A program made the translations under genes and the position numbers. This document shows, one piece after another, positions 17,581 through 26,722 of a DNA stretch of 64,000 nucleotides (its first letter is position 1; every line of letters starts with the position of its first letter). The notes under the pieces were generated by a model. That model was not told the DNA's origin and searched no databases. It was given only the letters and a program-made list of their open reading frames with translations. The DNA is from UBA2334 sp049653005 (GTDB lineage: Bacteria > Pseudomonadota > Gammaproteobacteria > Burkholderiales > Burkholderiaceae_C): positions 37,046-101,045 of the forward strand of contig JBASFL010000104.1 of the NCBI GenBank assembly GCA_049653005.1. Direction: 5' to 3'.

Positions 17581-18584
17581 CTAATCCATGAAACCAATGC
17601 GGCTGCGCGTTGGGCTGGTTTTCGGCAGGTCTTGCACCTGAATGTGATCGCGCCCGTCCAGTCGGGCGTTGCCAAAGCCGGTGACCAGGGCCCTGCGCAT
17701 TTCCCTGGGGGGCATGTCAGCCATGCGGTCCAGCACGTCATCGCTGACCTCGGGTTGGAAAAACTGTCCCCAGTTGTGCTCACCGCGGATACTGGCGTGG
17801 AGTTGGCGGGCAATTTGCCGGGCGGCTTCGGCATCGGGGGCATCGATTTGAAACACGTTCATTCGGTTCAAGATGGGGCGGGGGATGCTGCGCTCGTCGT
17901 TGGCCGTGGTGACCCAGATCACCTGGCTGGCGTCGATGGCCACTTCGGCAAATTCGTCGGTGAAGCTTTGCGCCGTGTCGTGTTCCAGCAAGCTGTACAG
18001 CGCACCCAGCGGGTCGTATTGGGCGTCTGACGCGGCTTTGTCGATTTCGTCCACCACCATCACCGGGTTGGCGTATTCGCCCTCCACCAACGCCTGGAAC
18101 ACTTTGCCTGGCTTGGCGCCTTTCCACTGGGAGGAAGAGCCAGACAGCAACCAGCCCGCGGTCATCGAGCTCATGGGCACCAGGCTCATCTGAGTGCCCA
18201 GCATGTCTGCCAGTTTTTTGGCGAAATGTGTTTTGCCCACACCGGGAGGGCCCAGCAGCAGCATGGGCGTGAGCTCCAGGCTGTCTGCGCTGGCGTGGCT
18301 GAGTGCCACATGGCGTTTCACGTCGTCCAGTGCCTCGGTGAAGTTCGGCAACTGGGCGTACAGCCCTGCCATGTCTGGCACCCCCGAAGGCTTCACTGCA
18401 AACCGTTCAGGGCCACGCTCCAACATGCGTTGGTGGTGTTGCGCAGTATTTCGTGTTCGCGCTCGCCGCCAGCGCTTTGCAGTGAGTGAAGTTTGCGCTC
18501 CACCTCCTGGGCTTGAAACACTTGCCGCATGCGGGCGATGGGCAGCCCTGTGGATGGGGAGGGAACCAGACTGTGCGAGGTCAT
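17581..18584 (-). pseudogene. AAA+ ATPase gene interrupted by a one-base frameshift
   Basis: MoxR/ClpX-like AAA+ ATPase with Walker A GPPGVGKTHF, Walker B VMVVDEID and sensor-1 VTTAND. The natural start is the ATG at 18584 (MTSHSLVPSPSTG), and this frame runs through REHEILRNT. The remainder (QRMLERGPERFAVKPSG to the end) lies in another frame. The bases AACACCAC then CAACGCATG near 18433 lack one nucleotide that would restore a continuous protein of about 334 residues. Either a recent inactivating deletion or a sequencing error explains this. The long alternative N-terminus in the downstream frame has no family similarity. The function of such stand-alone ATPases is not known. Confidence 0.7.
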
Positions 18585-18692
18585 GAGCTTCTCCGGTGGG
18601 TGAAAACACAACTTTATTCAAGCATAAGTTGTGCCCAGGACAAACTCAAAACAAAGGCGCAAATACCCTGTTCCGCAGGGTTTCGAGTGCGT

Positions 18693-19019
18693 TCAGGCGG
18701 GTTGACCCCCGATAACTTGCTGCAATTCCCCGGATTGGTACATCTCCATCATGATGTCCGAGCCGCCAATGAACTCGCCTTTGACGTACAGCTGGGGAAT
18801 CGTTGGCCAGTTGCTGTATTCCTTGATACCTTGACGGATGCCTTCGTCTTCCAGCACATTGACCGTTTTGAGCGTTTTGGGCTCAACGCCGCATGCTTTC
18901 AAAATTTGAATTGCCCTGCCCGAAAAACCGCACATGGGAAAGCTGGCGTTGCCTTTCATGAACAGGACCACGTCGTTTTGTTTGACCAGGTCGTCGATGC
19001 GTTGTTGGGTGTCGCTCAT
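18693..19019 (-). CDS. grxD: Monothiol glutaredoxin (Grx4 type)
   Basis: A 108-residue monothiol glutaredoxin that carries and passes on [2Fe-2S] clusters. The active site is CGFS with Cys30, within ASFPMCGFSGRA, and WPTIPQLYVKGEFIGG is the glutathione-binding strand. The ATG at 19019 gives the family start MSDTQQRIDDLV; the 17 residues upstream are unlike other members. It follows prmC in the same direction, 83 bp apart, as in the hemA-prfA-prmC-grxD order. Confidence 0.95.
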   Translation of the reverse strand: MSDTQQRIDDLVKQNDVVLFMKGNASFPMCGFSGRAIQILKACGVEPKTLKTVNVLEDEGIRQGIKEYSNWPTIPQLYVKGEFIGGSDIMMEMYQSGELQQVIGGQPA

Positions 19020-19102
19020 GGCTGTCTCCGTGGGGCCTGAATCAATGCCTATCAGACCAAGTTTGAACAAAATGGGTTAAGGGTTAACCCGAGAGGGGCA
19101 CA

Positions 19103-19978
19103 TTATCCCGCGTTGGGTGCGGCGCTCCAAATGCCCCCTGTGCAACGCGCAATGCCCGCAAGGTCATTGCGGGATTGGACGGCGGCGAATCCTCTGGTTT
19201 GCATCAGGGCTTGAACGGCTGCTGCTTGGTCGTGCCCGTGCTCAAGCAGCAACCACCCGCCGCTGCGCAAATGCATGGGCGCGTTGTCCACGATGTGGCG
19301 AATATCGTCCAACCCATCTGGCCCGCTGGTCAGCGCCTGCCGCGGTTCGTGGTGCAGGGCCGCCATGTGGGGGTCCCCTTCTGCAATGTAGGGGGGATTG
19401 GACACAATCAAATGCCATTTTTCTGGGAGTGAGTGGTTCGCCAGGGGTGACAGCCAGGAGCCCAGAGCGAAGCACACAGGCAAATTCAGACGCTGTGCGT
19501 TGGCGTGGGCCACCGCCAATGCGTCGGCGCTTGCGTCCACGGCCAGCACCCGTGCATCGGGTCGCTGGTGTTGCAGTGCCAGCGCGATGGCACCGCTGCC
19601 TGTGCCCAAATCGGCAACTTGGGGGGACGGGGTGTTGCTCAAAACGTCCAGTGCCCAGTCCACCAGCGTTTCGGTGTCGGGCCGGGGGTCAAGCACACGG
19701 GCATCCACCTTCAAGTTCAGACCGTAGAAGCCGCGCTCGCCAGTTATGTAGGCCAGCGGCTCGCCATTGAGGCGACGCGAGCACAGTGTTTGATAGGTTT
19801 TTGAAGTGACCTCCGCCAAAGGTTCTGTGCTGTACATCTTCAGCCAAACGCGATCTGTCAACTGCCGCTTCAAAGCGAAAAGCATCAGCAATTCTGCGTC
19901 CAGCGTTGGCAAGCCTGCGCGTTGTGCATGGCTGAGACAGCCGGCCACATGGGGCTCTGGTTTCATGGTCTTGGGCAT
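19103..19978 (-). CDS. prmC: Release factor glutamine methyltransferase
   Basis: SAM-dependent N5-glutamine methyltransferase that modifies the GGQ glutamine of RF1 and RF2. It has 291 residues: an N-terminal helical domain up to about 85, the SAM loop DLGTGSGAIALAL at 123-135 and the substrate motif NPPY at 194-197. Its usual partner prfA lies on the same strand, but a 3-kb gene on the opposite strand now separates them, so prmC must have its own promoter in 19979-20134. Confidence 0.95.
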   Translation of the reverse strand: MPKTMKPEPHVAGCLSHAQRAGLPTLDAELLMLFALKRQLTDRVWLKMYSTEPLAEVTSKTYQTLCSRRLNGEPLAYITGERGFYGLNLKVDARVLDPRPDTETLVDWALDVLSNTPSPQVADLGTGSGAIALALQHQRPDARVLAVDASADALAVAHANAQRLNLPVCFALGSWLSPLANHSLPEKWHLIVSNPPYIAEGDPHMAALHHEPRQALTSGPDGLDDIRHIVDNAPMHLRSGGWLLLEHGHDQAAAVQALMQTRGFAAVQSRNDLAGIARCTGGIWSAAPNAG

Positions 19979-20134
19979 GTGCGTAATGAATATGGGGTGC
20001 CCTTCAGGGCTGCTGGGCAGCCACCGATTTGGCGGGACAAAGGGCGCAGACAGTCGTATATGATGAATTGAGCCACGCAGTTTTTTTTGGGCCTGCCCGG
20101 GCCTGCTGCAACAACCATGGAATTGGACCGGAGC

Positions 20135-23116
20135 ATGAAGCGCTTTTTCAGCCTCCTGATCGTCAGTTTGTTAACCCTTTTGACTGCCGCCTGTGGCGGC
20201 GGTGGAGGCAGTGCCGGCACACCCGGCGGGTCTGCCAGTCCGTCCAACTTCAGGGTCAATGCCCCTGCTGAAGCCACTTTGGCTGTGGGTTCAAAATTCA
20301 CGTATTCCATTTCTGGTGGCCTTGCTCCCTACTTGGTCACCAATTCCGCACCAACCGTGGTAAGTGCGGTGGTTGTTGGTGCCACGTTGGAGATCACACC
20401 CTTGCGATCCGGCACTGCCGAGATCACCGTGGCGCCCACCGGCGGTGGGGCCAGCTTCACCATGACCTTGACTCTCGCATCCAGTGCCAACCCGTTGCAG
20501 GTTCAGGCGCCAGATACGGTGACGTTGCAGGCGGGCAATTCCGGAAGCTACACCATTTTGGGTGGGGCGCCGCCTTACCGGGCAGTTTCCTCTGCGCCCT
20601 CTGTTGTGTCAGCGTCAGTGGTGGGCAGCAGCCTTCAGGTGGTGGCCAGTGCACTGGGGTCAGCAACCGTTGCCATTTACGACTCATCTTCCTCGGCGCC
20701 CGTGCAACGTACGTTCACGGTGGTCTCAACGACGGCATTTTTCTCCACGGCGCCTTCGTCCGTTGCGATGGGCAATGGCACCAGTCGCAGTTTCACTGTC
20801 AGTGGCGGCGTCGCCCCGTACTACGTGGCCAGCAGCAACAGCGCTGTGGCCGATGCCAGTTTGTCTGGTGGAAATCTGACGATCGTGGCGGGTGCCACCA
20901 ACGGCACCGCAAACATCGCCTTGCGCGACAGCGGGGGATCCACCATTGCCGTGGCGGTAACCGTTGGCACCAACGTGGCGTTTTTCTCCAACGCGCCAGA
21001 CACTTTGACCATTCAAGGCGGGGCATCCAGAAGCTTCACTTTGGGCGGGGGGACTGCGCCTTATTCCGCAGCCAGCGCAAATACCAATGTTGTGGTGGCA
21101 ACAGTGTCTGGCAATTCCGTGACTTTGGTTGGCCAGAGCAAGGGTACGACCACTGTGAGCCTCAAAGATGCTCTGGGGGCATCCATCAGTCTTGATGTGA
21201 CCGTTGATCAGAGCAGCTCTTTGGCGGTAACCGCCATTGAATTGACCTCCACTTTGGCATCCATCCGTTCTGCTGGTGAAGAAGCGACGATCACTGCGTT
21301 GGTAAAAGGGGCTTCGAATGTTGGCGTGCCAAACGCCGACATCACTTTCAGTTCCGATTCGGGTATTTTGCTATCACCTTCCGCGCAGACAGATGCGTCT
21401 GGTGTCGCAACTGTCAAGCTAGGCCCAGGATCGAATCGGGTCAACAGAATTATTGTGGTGACTGCCCGCGTGGGATCTCTCACGCAGACGATCAACATCG
21501 CTGTGGTCGGAACGACAGTCACGGTGACCGGTTCTTCTGCGTTGCAAGTTGGTGGTGCGGCAAGCCAGTACAACGCACGGGTACTTGACTCTGCGGGAAA
21601 TCCTATTTCTGGTCTCGCATTGACGCCAACGAGCGTGACGCTGGGGAACGGGGTGACTCCCGCATCGACGTCGACGGATCTTTTCGGTAACGCCACTTTC
21701 AGCTACACACCCACAAACGCTGGTGCAGATATTCTCAGGGTGCGTTCGAGCTCGGGTGGTGTTAACACAGATGGACAACTGTCAATTTCAATATCGCCAG
21801 TCTCATTTGATTACGTGAGTCCTACCCCGGCTGCCAGTACGCAATTCGGTGTGAATCAAGGTGCAGTCTGTGATCCCGGGGTCCTTCCTCCGCAGCCTCC
21901 GAACTGCAGGCCTCAGTTCCGCGTCCGTCTCCTCATCAACGGTGTTGCAACCGCTGGCCGCACGGTGAGCTTTACCACGACGCGCGGAGCATTGTCAGCT
22001 TCTTCCGTCGCAACGGACGCAGCGGGTGAGGCAGTGGTCAATCTGACCTCGAACAGCGCGGGTGCGGCTTTGGTGACGGCACAGGTTGATCGGCAAGCGA
22101 CGGATCCTGGCACGGGTACCACGTTGGGCACTGTCTCACGGATAGTCAACTTCACGGGGGTGTTGCCCAACAACGTCAGGATTCAGGCCAATCCCACCTC
22201 AATACCACCGAATACAGGTGGGTCAAGCACGAACCGCGCTGAAGTCGTTGCCACCGTGGTGGATGCAAGCGCCAATCCTGTGGCTGGGCGACAAGTGTCC
22301 TTCAACATCACGGCAGATCCCAGCAACGGAAGTCTTTCTGCTGGGCTCGCGACGACAGACTCCAGTGGCGTTGCGCGTGTGGAGTACATATCAGGGCCTA
22401 ACTCCAGCCCCACTGATGGCGTGTCGATCCAAGCGACGGTAGCTCCGGTGAATGGCGACATTCCTGCTTCACTGGTCACCAACGGCGTTGCGCCCAACTC
22501 CCAGCCGGCCAAGTTGACCGTAAATGGCAATGCGCTTTTTATCACCATCAGCTTTGGTAACACCATCACAAACGTCGACCCGTCCACGTACAGCAAGCCG
22601 TTCTCTGTGTATGTGACCGATGCCTCTGGCCTTGCAGTTCCCAATCAAACGGTTACGTTGTCAGCAATTCCTACCCGCTACAGGAAGGGAGAGCTGTATT
22701 GGGGGACCACCATTTGGAAAACAAATGCTGATCCCGGTGCGCCAGCACCGACTCCCCCGGTTCCATTGGGGTGTCCAAATGAAGATACAAATTTGAATGG
22801 GATTTTGAACGCCGGTGAAGACACGAACGGCAACGGTACTTTGACACCAGGCAACGTTGCTGTAGCAGCTCCCGGAACGGTTACCACCAACAGCTCTGGC
22901 TTGGCCTCGTTTGATCTTATCTATGGTGAACAATTTGCATTTTGGGTTGATGTGGATATTGTGGCGAGTGCCACGGTGGCAGGCACGGAGTCCAAGCGCG
23001 CCCAGCCTTTCTCCTTGTCACCTCTGAGCTCAGACGTTTCCGATGAAACCAATCCCCCATCATCTGTGCGCAGCCCTTTCGGTACGACCACCGTGACGTG
23101 TGCCAACCCCAATTGA
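20135..23116 (+). CDS. Large surface lipoprotein with Ig-like repeats
   Basis: A 993-residue predicted outer-membrane lipoprotein. The ATG at 20135 starts a signal peptide (MKRFFSLLIVSLLTLLTAAC) with the lipidated Cys20, followed by a glycine-rich linker. Residues about 36-360 are four tandem repeats of roughly 80 residues, each with an SGG-APY turn followed by VV-A-V-G-L-I strands. From about 370 to 850 come invasin-like (Big_1 type) Ig domains recognisable by phrases such as SAGEEATITALVKG, TDASGVATVKL and NPVAGRQVSFNITA. Near 885-905 an Asp/Asn-rich stretch (EDTNLNGILNAGEDTNGNG) looks like a calcium-binding loop. Likely an adhesin or surface-layer element. It is on the strand opposite its neighbours and splits prfA from prmC. 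Confidence 0.8.
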   Translation: MKRFFSLLIVSLLTLLTAACGGGGGSAGTPGGSASPSNFRVNAPAEATLAVGSKFTYSISGGLAPYLVTNSAPTVVSAVVVGATLEITPLRSGTAEITVAPTGGGASFTMTLTLASSANPLQVQAPDTVTLQAGNSGSYTILGGAPPYRAVSSAPSVVSASVVGSSLQVVASALGSATVAIYDSSSSAPVQRTFTVVSTTAFFSTAPSSVAMGNGTSRSFTVSGGVAPYYVASSNSAVADASLSGGNLTIVAGATNGTANIALRDSGGSTIAVAVTVGTNVAFFSNAPDTLTIQGGASRSFTLGGGTAPYSAASANTNVVVATVSGNSVTLVGQSKGTTTVSLKDALGASISLDVTVDQSSSLAVTAIELTSTLASIRSAGEEATITALVKGASNVGVPNADITFSSDSGILLSPSAQTDASGVATVKLGPGSNRVNRIIVVTARVGSLTQTINIAVVGTTVTVTGSSALQVGGAASQYNARVLDSAGNPISGLALTPTSVTLGNGVTPASTSTDLFGNATFSYTPTNAGADILRVRSSSGGVNTDGQLSISISPVSFDYVSPTPAASTQFGVNQGAVCDPGVLPPQPPNCRPQFRVRLLINGVATAGRTVSFTTTRGALSASSVATDAAGEAVVNLTSNSAGAALVTAQVDRQATDPGTGTTLGTVSRIVNFTGVLPNNVRIQANPTSIPPNTGGSSTNRAEVVATVVDASANPVAGRQVSFNITADPSNGSLSAGLATTDSSGVARVEYISGPNSSPTDGVSIQATVAPVNGDIPASLVTNGVAPNSQPAKLTVNGNALFITISFGNTITNVDPSTYSKPFSVYVTDASGLAVPNQTVTLSAIPTRYRKGELYWGTTIWKTNADPGAPAPTPPVPLGCPNEDTNLNGILNAGEDTNGNGTLTPGNVAVAAPGTVTTNSSGLASFDLIYGEQFAFWVDVDIVASATVAGTESKRAQPFSLSPLSSDVSDETNPPSSVRSPFGTTTVTCANPN

Positions 23117-23193
23117 GTTGTCGCGTGGTTTGTGTGAAAAGTTAAGGTGTTTTCCATACCGAAGCCATGTTGCCGATGGCTTCGGTAGCGGGG

Positions 23194-24291
23194 TTAGGGC
23201 GTTTGGGCCGTTGTTTCCAAAGCCGCCAACAACTCCGCTCCCTGCGCCACCTGTAACGCCCGCACCACATCACCCAAATCGCCTTCCATCACCTGAAGCA
23301 GTTTGTAAAGCGTCAGGTTGATGCGGTGGTCGGTCAGGCGGCTTTGAGGGAAGTTGTAGGTGCGGATTTTGTCTGACCTGTCCCCACTGCCGATCAAGCC
23401 CTTGCGGGTGGCTGCGTCTTTGGCGGAGCGTTCGCTGCGTTCTTTTTCCTGGATGCGTGCCAGCAGCACCTGCAGCGCTTTGGCCTTGTTGCTGTGCTGG
23501 CTGCGCCCGTCTTGGCATTCGGCGGTGATGCCAGTGGGCAGGTGTGTCACGCGCACGGCTGAATCGGTTTTGTTGATGTGCTGCCCGCCCGCCCCGCTGG
23601 CGCGGTAGGTGTCGATGCGCAGTTCGCTGGGGTTGAGCTGCACGGCTTGGGCTTCATCGGGCTCTGGCATCACAGCCACCGTGCAGGCGCTGGTGTGGAT
23701 GCGCCCTTGGGTTTCGGTGGCGGGCACGCGTTGCACCCGGTGGCCGCCCGATTCAAACCGCAGTTGGCCGTAAGCACCGTCGCCCACCAGGCGAAACACC
23801 ACTTCTTTGTAACCCCCCAATTCGCTGGGCGATTCGCTGATCAATTCCACCGCCATGCCTTGGCTGTCGGCGTAGCGCGTGTACATGCGGGCCAAGTCGG
23901 CGGCGAAGAGGGCGGATTCGTCGCCGCCCGTGCCCGCGCGGATTTCCAGGTACGCATTGCGTGCGTCGTCGGGGTCTTTGGGCAGCAGCAGCAGTTGCAG
24001 GCGTTGGTCCAAGGCATCCATTTCCGCTTGTGCCGATGCAGACTCTTCTTGCCCCAATGCGGCCAACTCGGGGTCGACATCGGCCATCAGGGTGTGGGCT
24101 TCTGTCAAGTTGGCTTCGCATTGCAGGTAGCGGTCAAAGGCCGTGGCCAGCTCCTGGGCTTCGGCGTGCTCGCGGGCCAATCGGCGAAAGCGGTCCATGT
24201 CGTTCACCACGTCGGGTGCGCTGAGTTGGGCGTCCAGCTCGCTGAGCCGCAGGCGGTGACGCTCCAGGGTGTGGCGTATGAAAGGCTTCAT
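23194..24291 (-). CDS. prfA: Peptide chain release factor 1
   Basis: RF1, 365 residues, which reads UAA and UAG stop codons and triggers peptide release. The codon-recognition PAT tripeptide is at 190-192 and the catalytic GGQ at 235-237 in RASGAGGQHINKTDS. The ATG at 24291 gives MKPFIRHTLERH; an upstream in-frame alternative adds 20 unrelated residues. It follows hemA by 95 bp on the same strand, the usual order. PrmC, its modifying enzyme, is now 3.2 kb away. Confidence 0.97.
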   Translation of the reverse strand: MKPFIRHTLERHRLRLSELDAQLSAPDVVNDMDRFRRLAREHAEAQELATAFDRYLQCEANLTEAHTLMADVDPELAALGQEESASAQAEMDALDQRLQLLLLPKDPDDARNAYLEIRAGTGGDESALFAADLARMYTRYADSQGMAVELISESPSELGGYKEVVFRLVGDGAYGQLRFESGGHRVQRVPATETQGRIHTSACTVAVMPEPDEAQAVQLNPSELRIDTYRASGAGGQHINKTDSAVRVTHLPTGITAECQDGRSQHSNKAKALQVLLARIQEKERSERSAKDAATRKGLIGSGDRSDKIRTYNFPQSRLTDHRINLTLYKLLQVMEGDLGDVVRALQVAQGAELLAALETTAQTP

Positions 24292-24386
24292 GGCGTTCGC
24301 GGGGGCATGTGAGGTGAGGGCGTGCAACACCGCGTGGTGTCGCAAGTACAACGGCCGCTGTGAGACCGTGCGGAATGGCAGCGGCG

Positions 24387-25700
24387 CTACTTGGCTGCCG
24401 CAGAAGGTGCGTTGCCCGGACGTTCCGGGCGCGTGTCGGAGCGCAAAAACAGCCGAGAGACCGTCTGGGCGGTGGCAGCGCGCGTTTCGGAGCTGCCTGC
24501 GTGCAGCTCGGCCAGGGTGCCGTGCAGCATTTTTTGCGTCAGGCCTTTGGCCAAGGCTTCCAGCACGGTTTCAACCGGTTCGCCTTTGGCCAGCAATTTG
24601 TGCGCGCGGGCCAATTCGGCCGTGCGCCATGCGTCGGCTTGGGCGTTGAGCTGTTGGATCAGGGGCACCACGCCATGGCGGGGGTCGCGCTGGTCCATCC
24701 AGTGCATGAAGCTTTTCACGCCCGCGTCGATGATGGCCTCTGCCTGGGCCACGGCGGCTTGGCGGTTGTCGCGGCCTGTTTGCACCACGGTGGCCAGGTC
24801 GTCCACCGTGTACAGGTACACGTCGTCCAGGGCCTTCACTTCTGGCTCGATGTCGCGTGGCACGGCCAAGTCGACCATGAACATGGGGCGGTGGCGGCGT
24901 TTTTTCAGGGCGCGCTCCACGGCACCCAGGCCGATGATGGGCAAGGTGCTGGCGGTGCAGCTCACCACCGCGTCGTATTCGTGCAGGCGGTCGGGAATGT
25001 CGGCCAGGCGCAGCACTTCCGCCCCGAAACGCCCGGCCAGTGCCTCGCCCCGCTCCAGGGTGCGGTTGGCAATGGCCATGGCTTTGGGGTTTTTGGCCGC
25101 AAAGTGGGTGGCGGCCAGCTCGATCATTTCGCCCGCCCCCACAAACAGCACCTTGATGTCTTTCAGGTCTTCAAACAGCTGCCCCGCGAGGCGCACGGCG
25201 GCGGCGGTCATGCTGATGGAGTGGGCCCCAATTTCAGTGGAGGTGCGCACCTGCTTGGCCACCGCGAACGAGCGCTGAAACAGCTGGTGCAGCTCGGTGC
25301 CCATGGCCCCGGCCTCTTCAGAGGCGCGCACGGCGTCCTTCAGTTGGCCCAGGATTTGGGCTTCACCCAGCACCATGCTGTCGAGCCCGCTTGCCACGCG
25401 GAAGGCGTGACGGGCCGCTTCCCCGCCTTGCAATATGTAGGCGTGCTCACGCAGCACCTGGGGGCTGACCCCGCCGGTGGCCGCCAACCAGGCCAGGGTG
25501 GGTTCCAGCGCGCTGTGTTCACTGGCACAGTAAATTTCGGTGCGGTTGCAGGTGGACAGCAACGTGGCCTCGGGCTGGCGGGCCACCGCTTGGCGCAGGC
25601 CTTGCAGGACGGTGGGCACGCGGTCAATGGCAAACGCAAACCGGCCCCGCAGGTCCAGCGGTGCGGTGTGGTGGTTGATGCCGAGAGCCCAGACTGCCAT
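24387..25700 (-). CDS. hemA: Glutamyl-tRNA reductase
   Basis: NADPH-dependent glutamyl-tRNA reductase, 437 residues, committing glutamate to tetrapyrroles by the C5 pathway. The nucleophile is Cys51 in LLSTCNRTEIY; SGLDSMVLGEAQILGQ marks the catalytic domain, VGAGEMIELAATHF the NADPH domain at about 185-200 and the last third the dimerisation helices. It heads the hemA-prfA segment and shares an overlapping promoter with a small membrane protein gene. Confidence 0.97.
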   Translation of the reverse strand: MAVWALGINHHTAPLDLRGRFAFAIDRVPTVLQGLRQAVARQPEATLLSTCNRTEIYCASEHSALEPTLAWLAATGGVSPQVLREHAYILQGGEAARHAFRVASGLDSMVLGEAQILGQLKDAVRASEEAGAMGTELHQLFQRSFAVAKQVRTSTEIGAHSISMTAAAVRLAGQLFEDLKDIKVLFVGAGEMIELAATHFAAKNPKAMAIANRTLERGEALAGRFGAEVLRLADIPDRLHEYDAVVSCTASTLPIIGLGAVERALKKRRHRPMFMVDLAVPRDIEPEVKALDDVYLYTVDDLATVVQTGRDNRQAAVAQAEAIIDAGVKSFMHWMDQRDPRHGVVPLIQQLNAQADAWRTAELARAHKLLAKGEPVETVLEALAKGLTQKMLHGTLAELHAGSSETRAATAQTVSRLFLRSDTRPERPGNAPSAAAK

Positions 25701-25709
25701 AAGTGCGCA

Positions 25710-25717
25710 ATTATAAA
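25710..25717. promoter_or_regulatory. Shared -10 region of divergent hemA and a membrane protein gene
   Basis: ATTATAAA contains TATAAT on the minus strand (25715-25710), 10 bp from the hemA ATG, and TATAAA on the plus strand (25712-25717), 10 bp from the next ATG. Both transcripts would have almost no leader and could not be started at the same time. Confidence 0.5.
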
Positions 25718-25726
25718 ATCCGCAGC

Positions 25727-25993
25727 ATGTCCCTTTGGCTGATGGCCTTGCACCTGCTCAATTTCATGGCACCGGCCTTGGGTCTGGCGCTGCTGTTGGG
25801 CCTTGCCGATGCATTTTTCAAGAAAAAAAGGCCTCTGGCGCCTGGTGTGATTGGTTCTTCAGCTATTTATTTTTTTGCGGCCCTGGCCGTGTTGTTGCTG
25901 GGGTTGGCGTTGTTGGGGCGCGATGGCAAGGTGCTCACCCACACCGCCTTGGTGTTTGTGCTGGGCACATTGGCCGCTTGGCGGCAGCGCTGA
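25727..25993 (+). CDS. Small membrane protein, unknown function
   Basis: An 88-residue hydrophobic protein with three likely membrane segments at about 5-28, 42-63 and 66-85, separated by a lysine-rich loop (FFKKKRP). I do not recognise a named family, although small proteins of this form next to hemA occur in related bacteria. The ATG at 25727 leaves almost no leader after the TATAAA box. The loop and start of the second helix are encoded by a dispersed repeat copy read in frame (KRPLAPG), so part of this protein derives from the repeat. Confidence 0.65.
   Translation: MSLWLMALHLLNFMAPALGLALLLGLADAFFKKKRPLAPGVIGSSAIYFFAALAVLLLGLALLGRDGKVLTHTALVFVLGTLAAWRQR
25823..25870 (+). repeat. Dispersed 45-bp repeat, copy 5 (inside the small membrane protein)
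   Basis: AAAAAAAGGCCTCTGGCGCC core and CAGCTATTT box; the core starts at 25838 and GCTA at 25862. The frame used is the same as in copies 1 and 3. Confidence 0.85.
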
Positions 25994-26100
25994 AGTCAGA
26001 CGGCCACCTTCGGCTGGTGGCTGGCTGGGGCGGCGTGACAAAAGTCAAGTCAAAAATCCCGCTCACTCTCTACAGTTCCCTTTTTTCTAAAAGGGCACGT

Positions 26101-26676
26101 ATGAGACTGTCAGCATTGTTTTTGGGTTTGGGTCTGTGTGTGGCGGGTGTGGGCACTGTGGTGGCCGCTGAGCCTGAATACCTCCGCATCATTGGCACCG
26201 ACACCCAGTTTGTGGTGAAAGGTGCCGATGGCAAAGACTTCGTGATCCGCCGCACCATGACGCCTTGCGCCAAAAACAAGGGCTGGTTGCAAGCCCTGGT
26301 GCCCGTGCCGGGCGTGCACCCGGTGGGTGAAATCGAGGTGTTGCAGTCCATGAACGACCCCGACGCCTTGCTGGTGGACATGCGCGAGCCCAATGACCGG
26401 GTGGACGGCACCATTCCCGGCTCCAAACACATTGTTTACACCGAGGTGGCCGGTCGCATGGACGAGTTGGGCTGCAAAAAGGTGGCTGGCAAGTGGGACT
26501 GCACCGCCGCCAAAAAAGTGGTGGCCTTCTGCAACGGCCCTGTGTGCCCCCAAAGCCCCTCGGCCATTCTGGCCATGACGCGCGATGGCTTTCCGGCCAA
26601 CAAAATTTACTACTACCGCGGTGGCATGCTGGATTGGGCAGCGCTGGGCTTCCCCATCGTCAAAGGCGACTTTTGA
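26101..26676 (+). CDS. Exported rhodanese-like protein
   Basis: A 191-residue protein with a signal peptide (cleavage after VGTVVAAE, about residue 22) and a rhodanese domain at about 75-188. The presumed active cysteine lies in FCNGPVCPQSP, a loop with two cysteines spaced CNGPVC, and the domain ends with GGMLDWAALGFP. A periplasmic sulfur-transfer or redox role is likely; the substrate is unknown. Followed by a terminator shared with the convergent phosphodiesterase gene. Confidence 0.85.
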   Translation: MRLSALFLGLGLCVAGVGTVVAAEPEYLRIIGTDTQFVVKGADGKDFVIRRTMTPCAKNKGWLQALVPVPGVHPVGEIEVLQSMNDPDALLVDMREPNDRVDGTIPGSKHIVYTEVAGRMDELGCKKVAGKWDCTAAKKVVAFCNGPVCPQSPSAILAMTRDGFPANKIYYYRGGMLDWAALGFPIVKGDF

Positions 26677-26698
26677 ACGCCGCTGCACCTGGCACCAG

Positions 26699-26722
26699 AG
26701 CCCACCCCGGTGGGCTTTTTTC
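26699..26722 (+). terminator. Intrinsic terminator after the rhodanese gene
   Basis: AGCCCACC (26699-26706) pairs with GGTGGGCT (26709-26716) and runs into six T residues. It ends just at the convergent gene. Confidence 0.8.
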
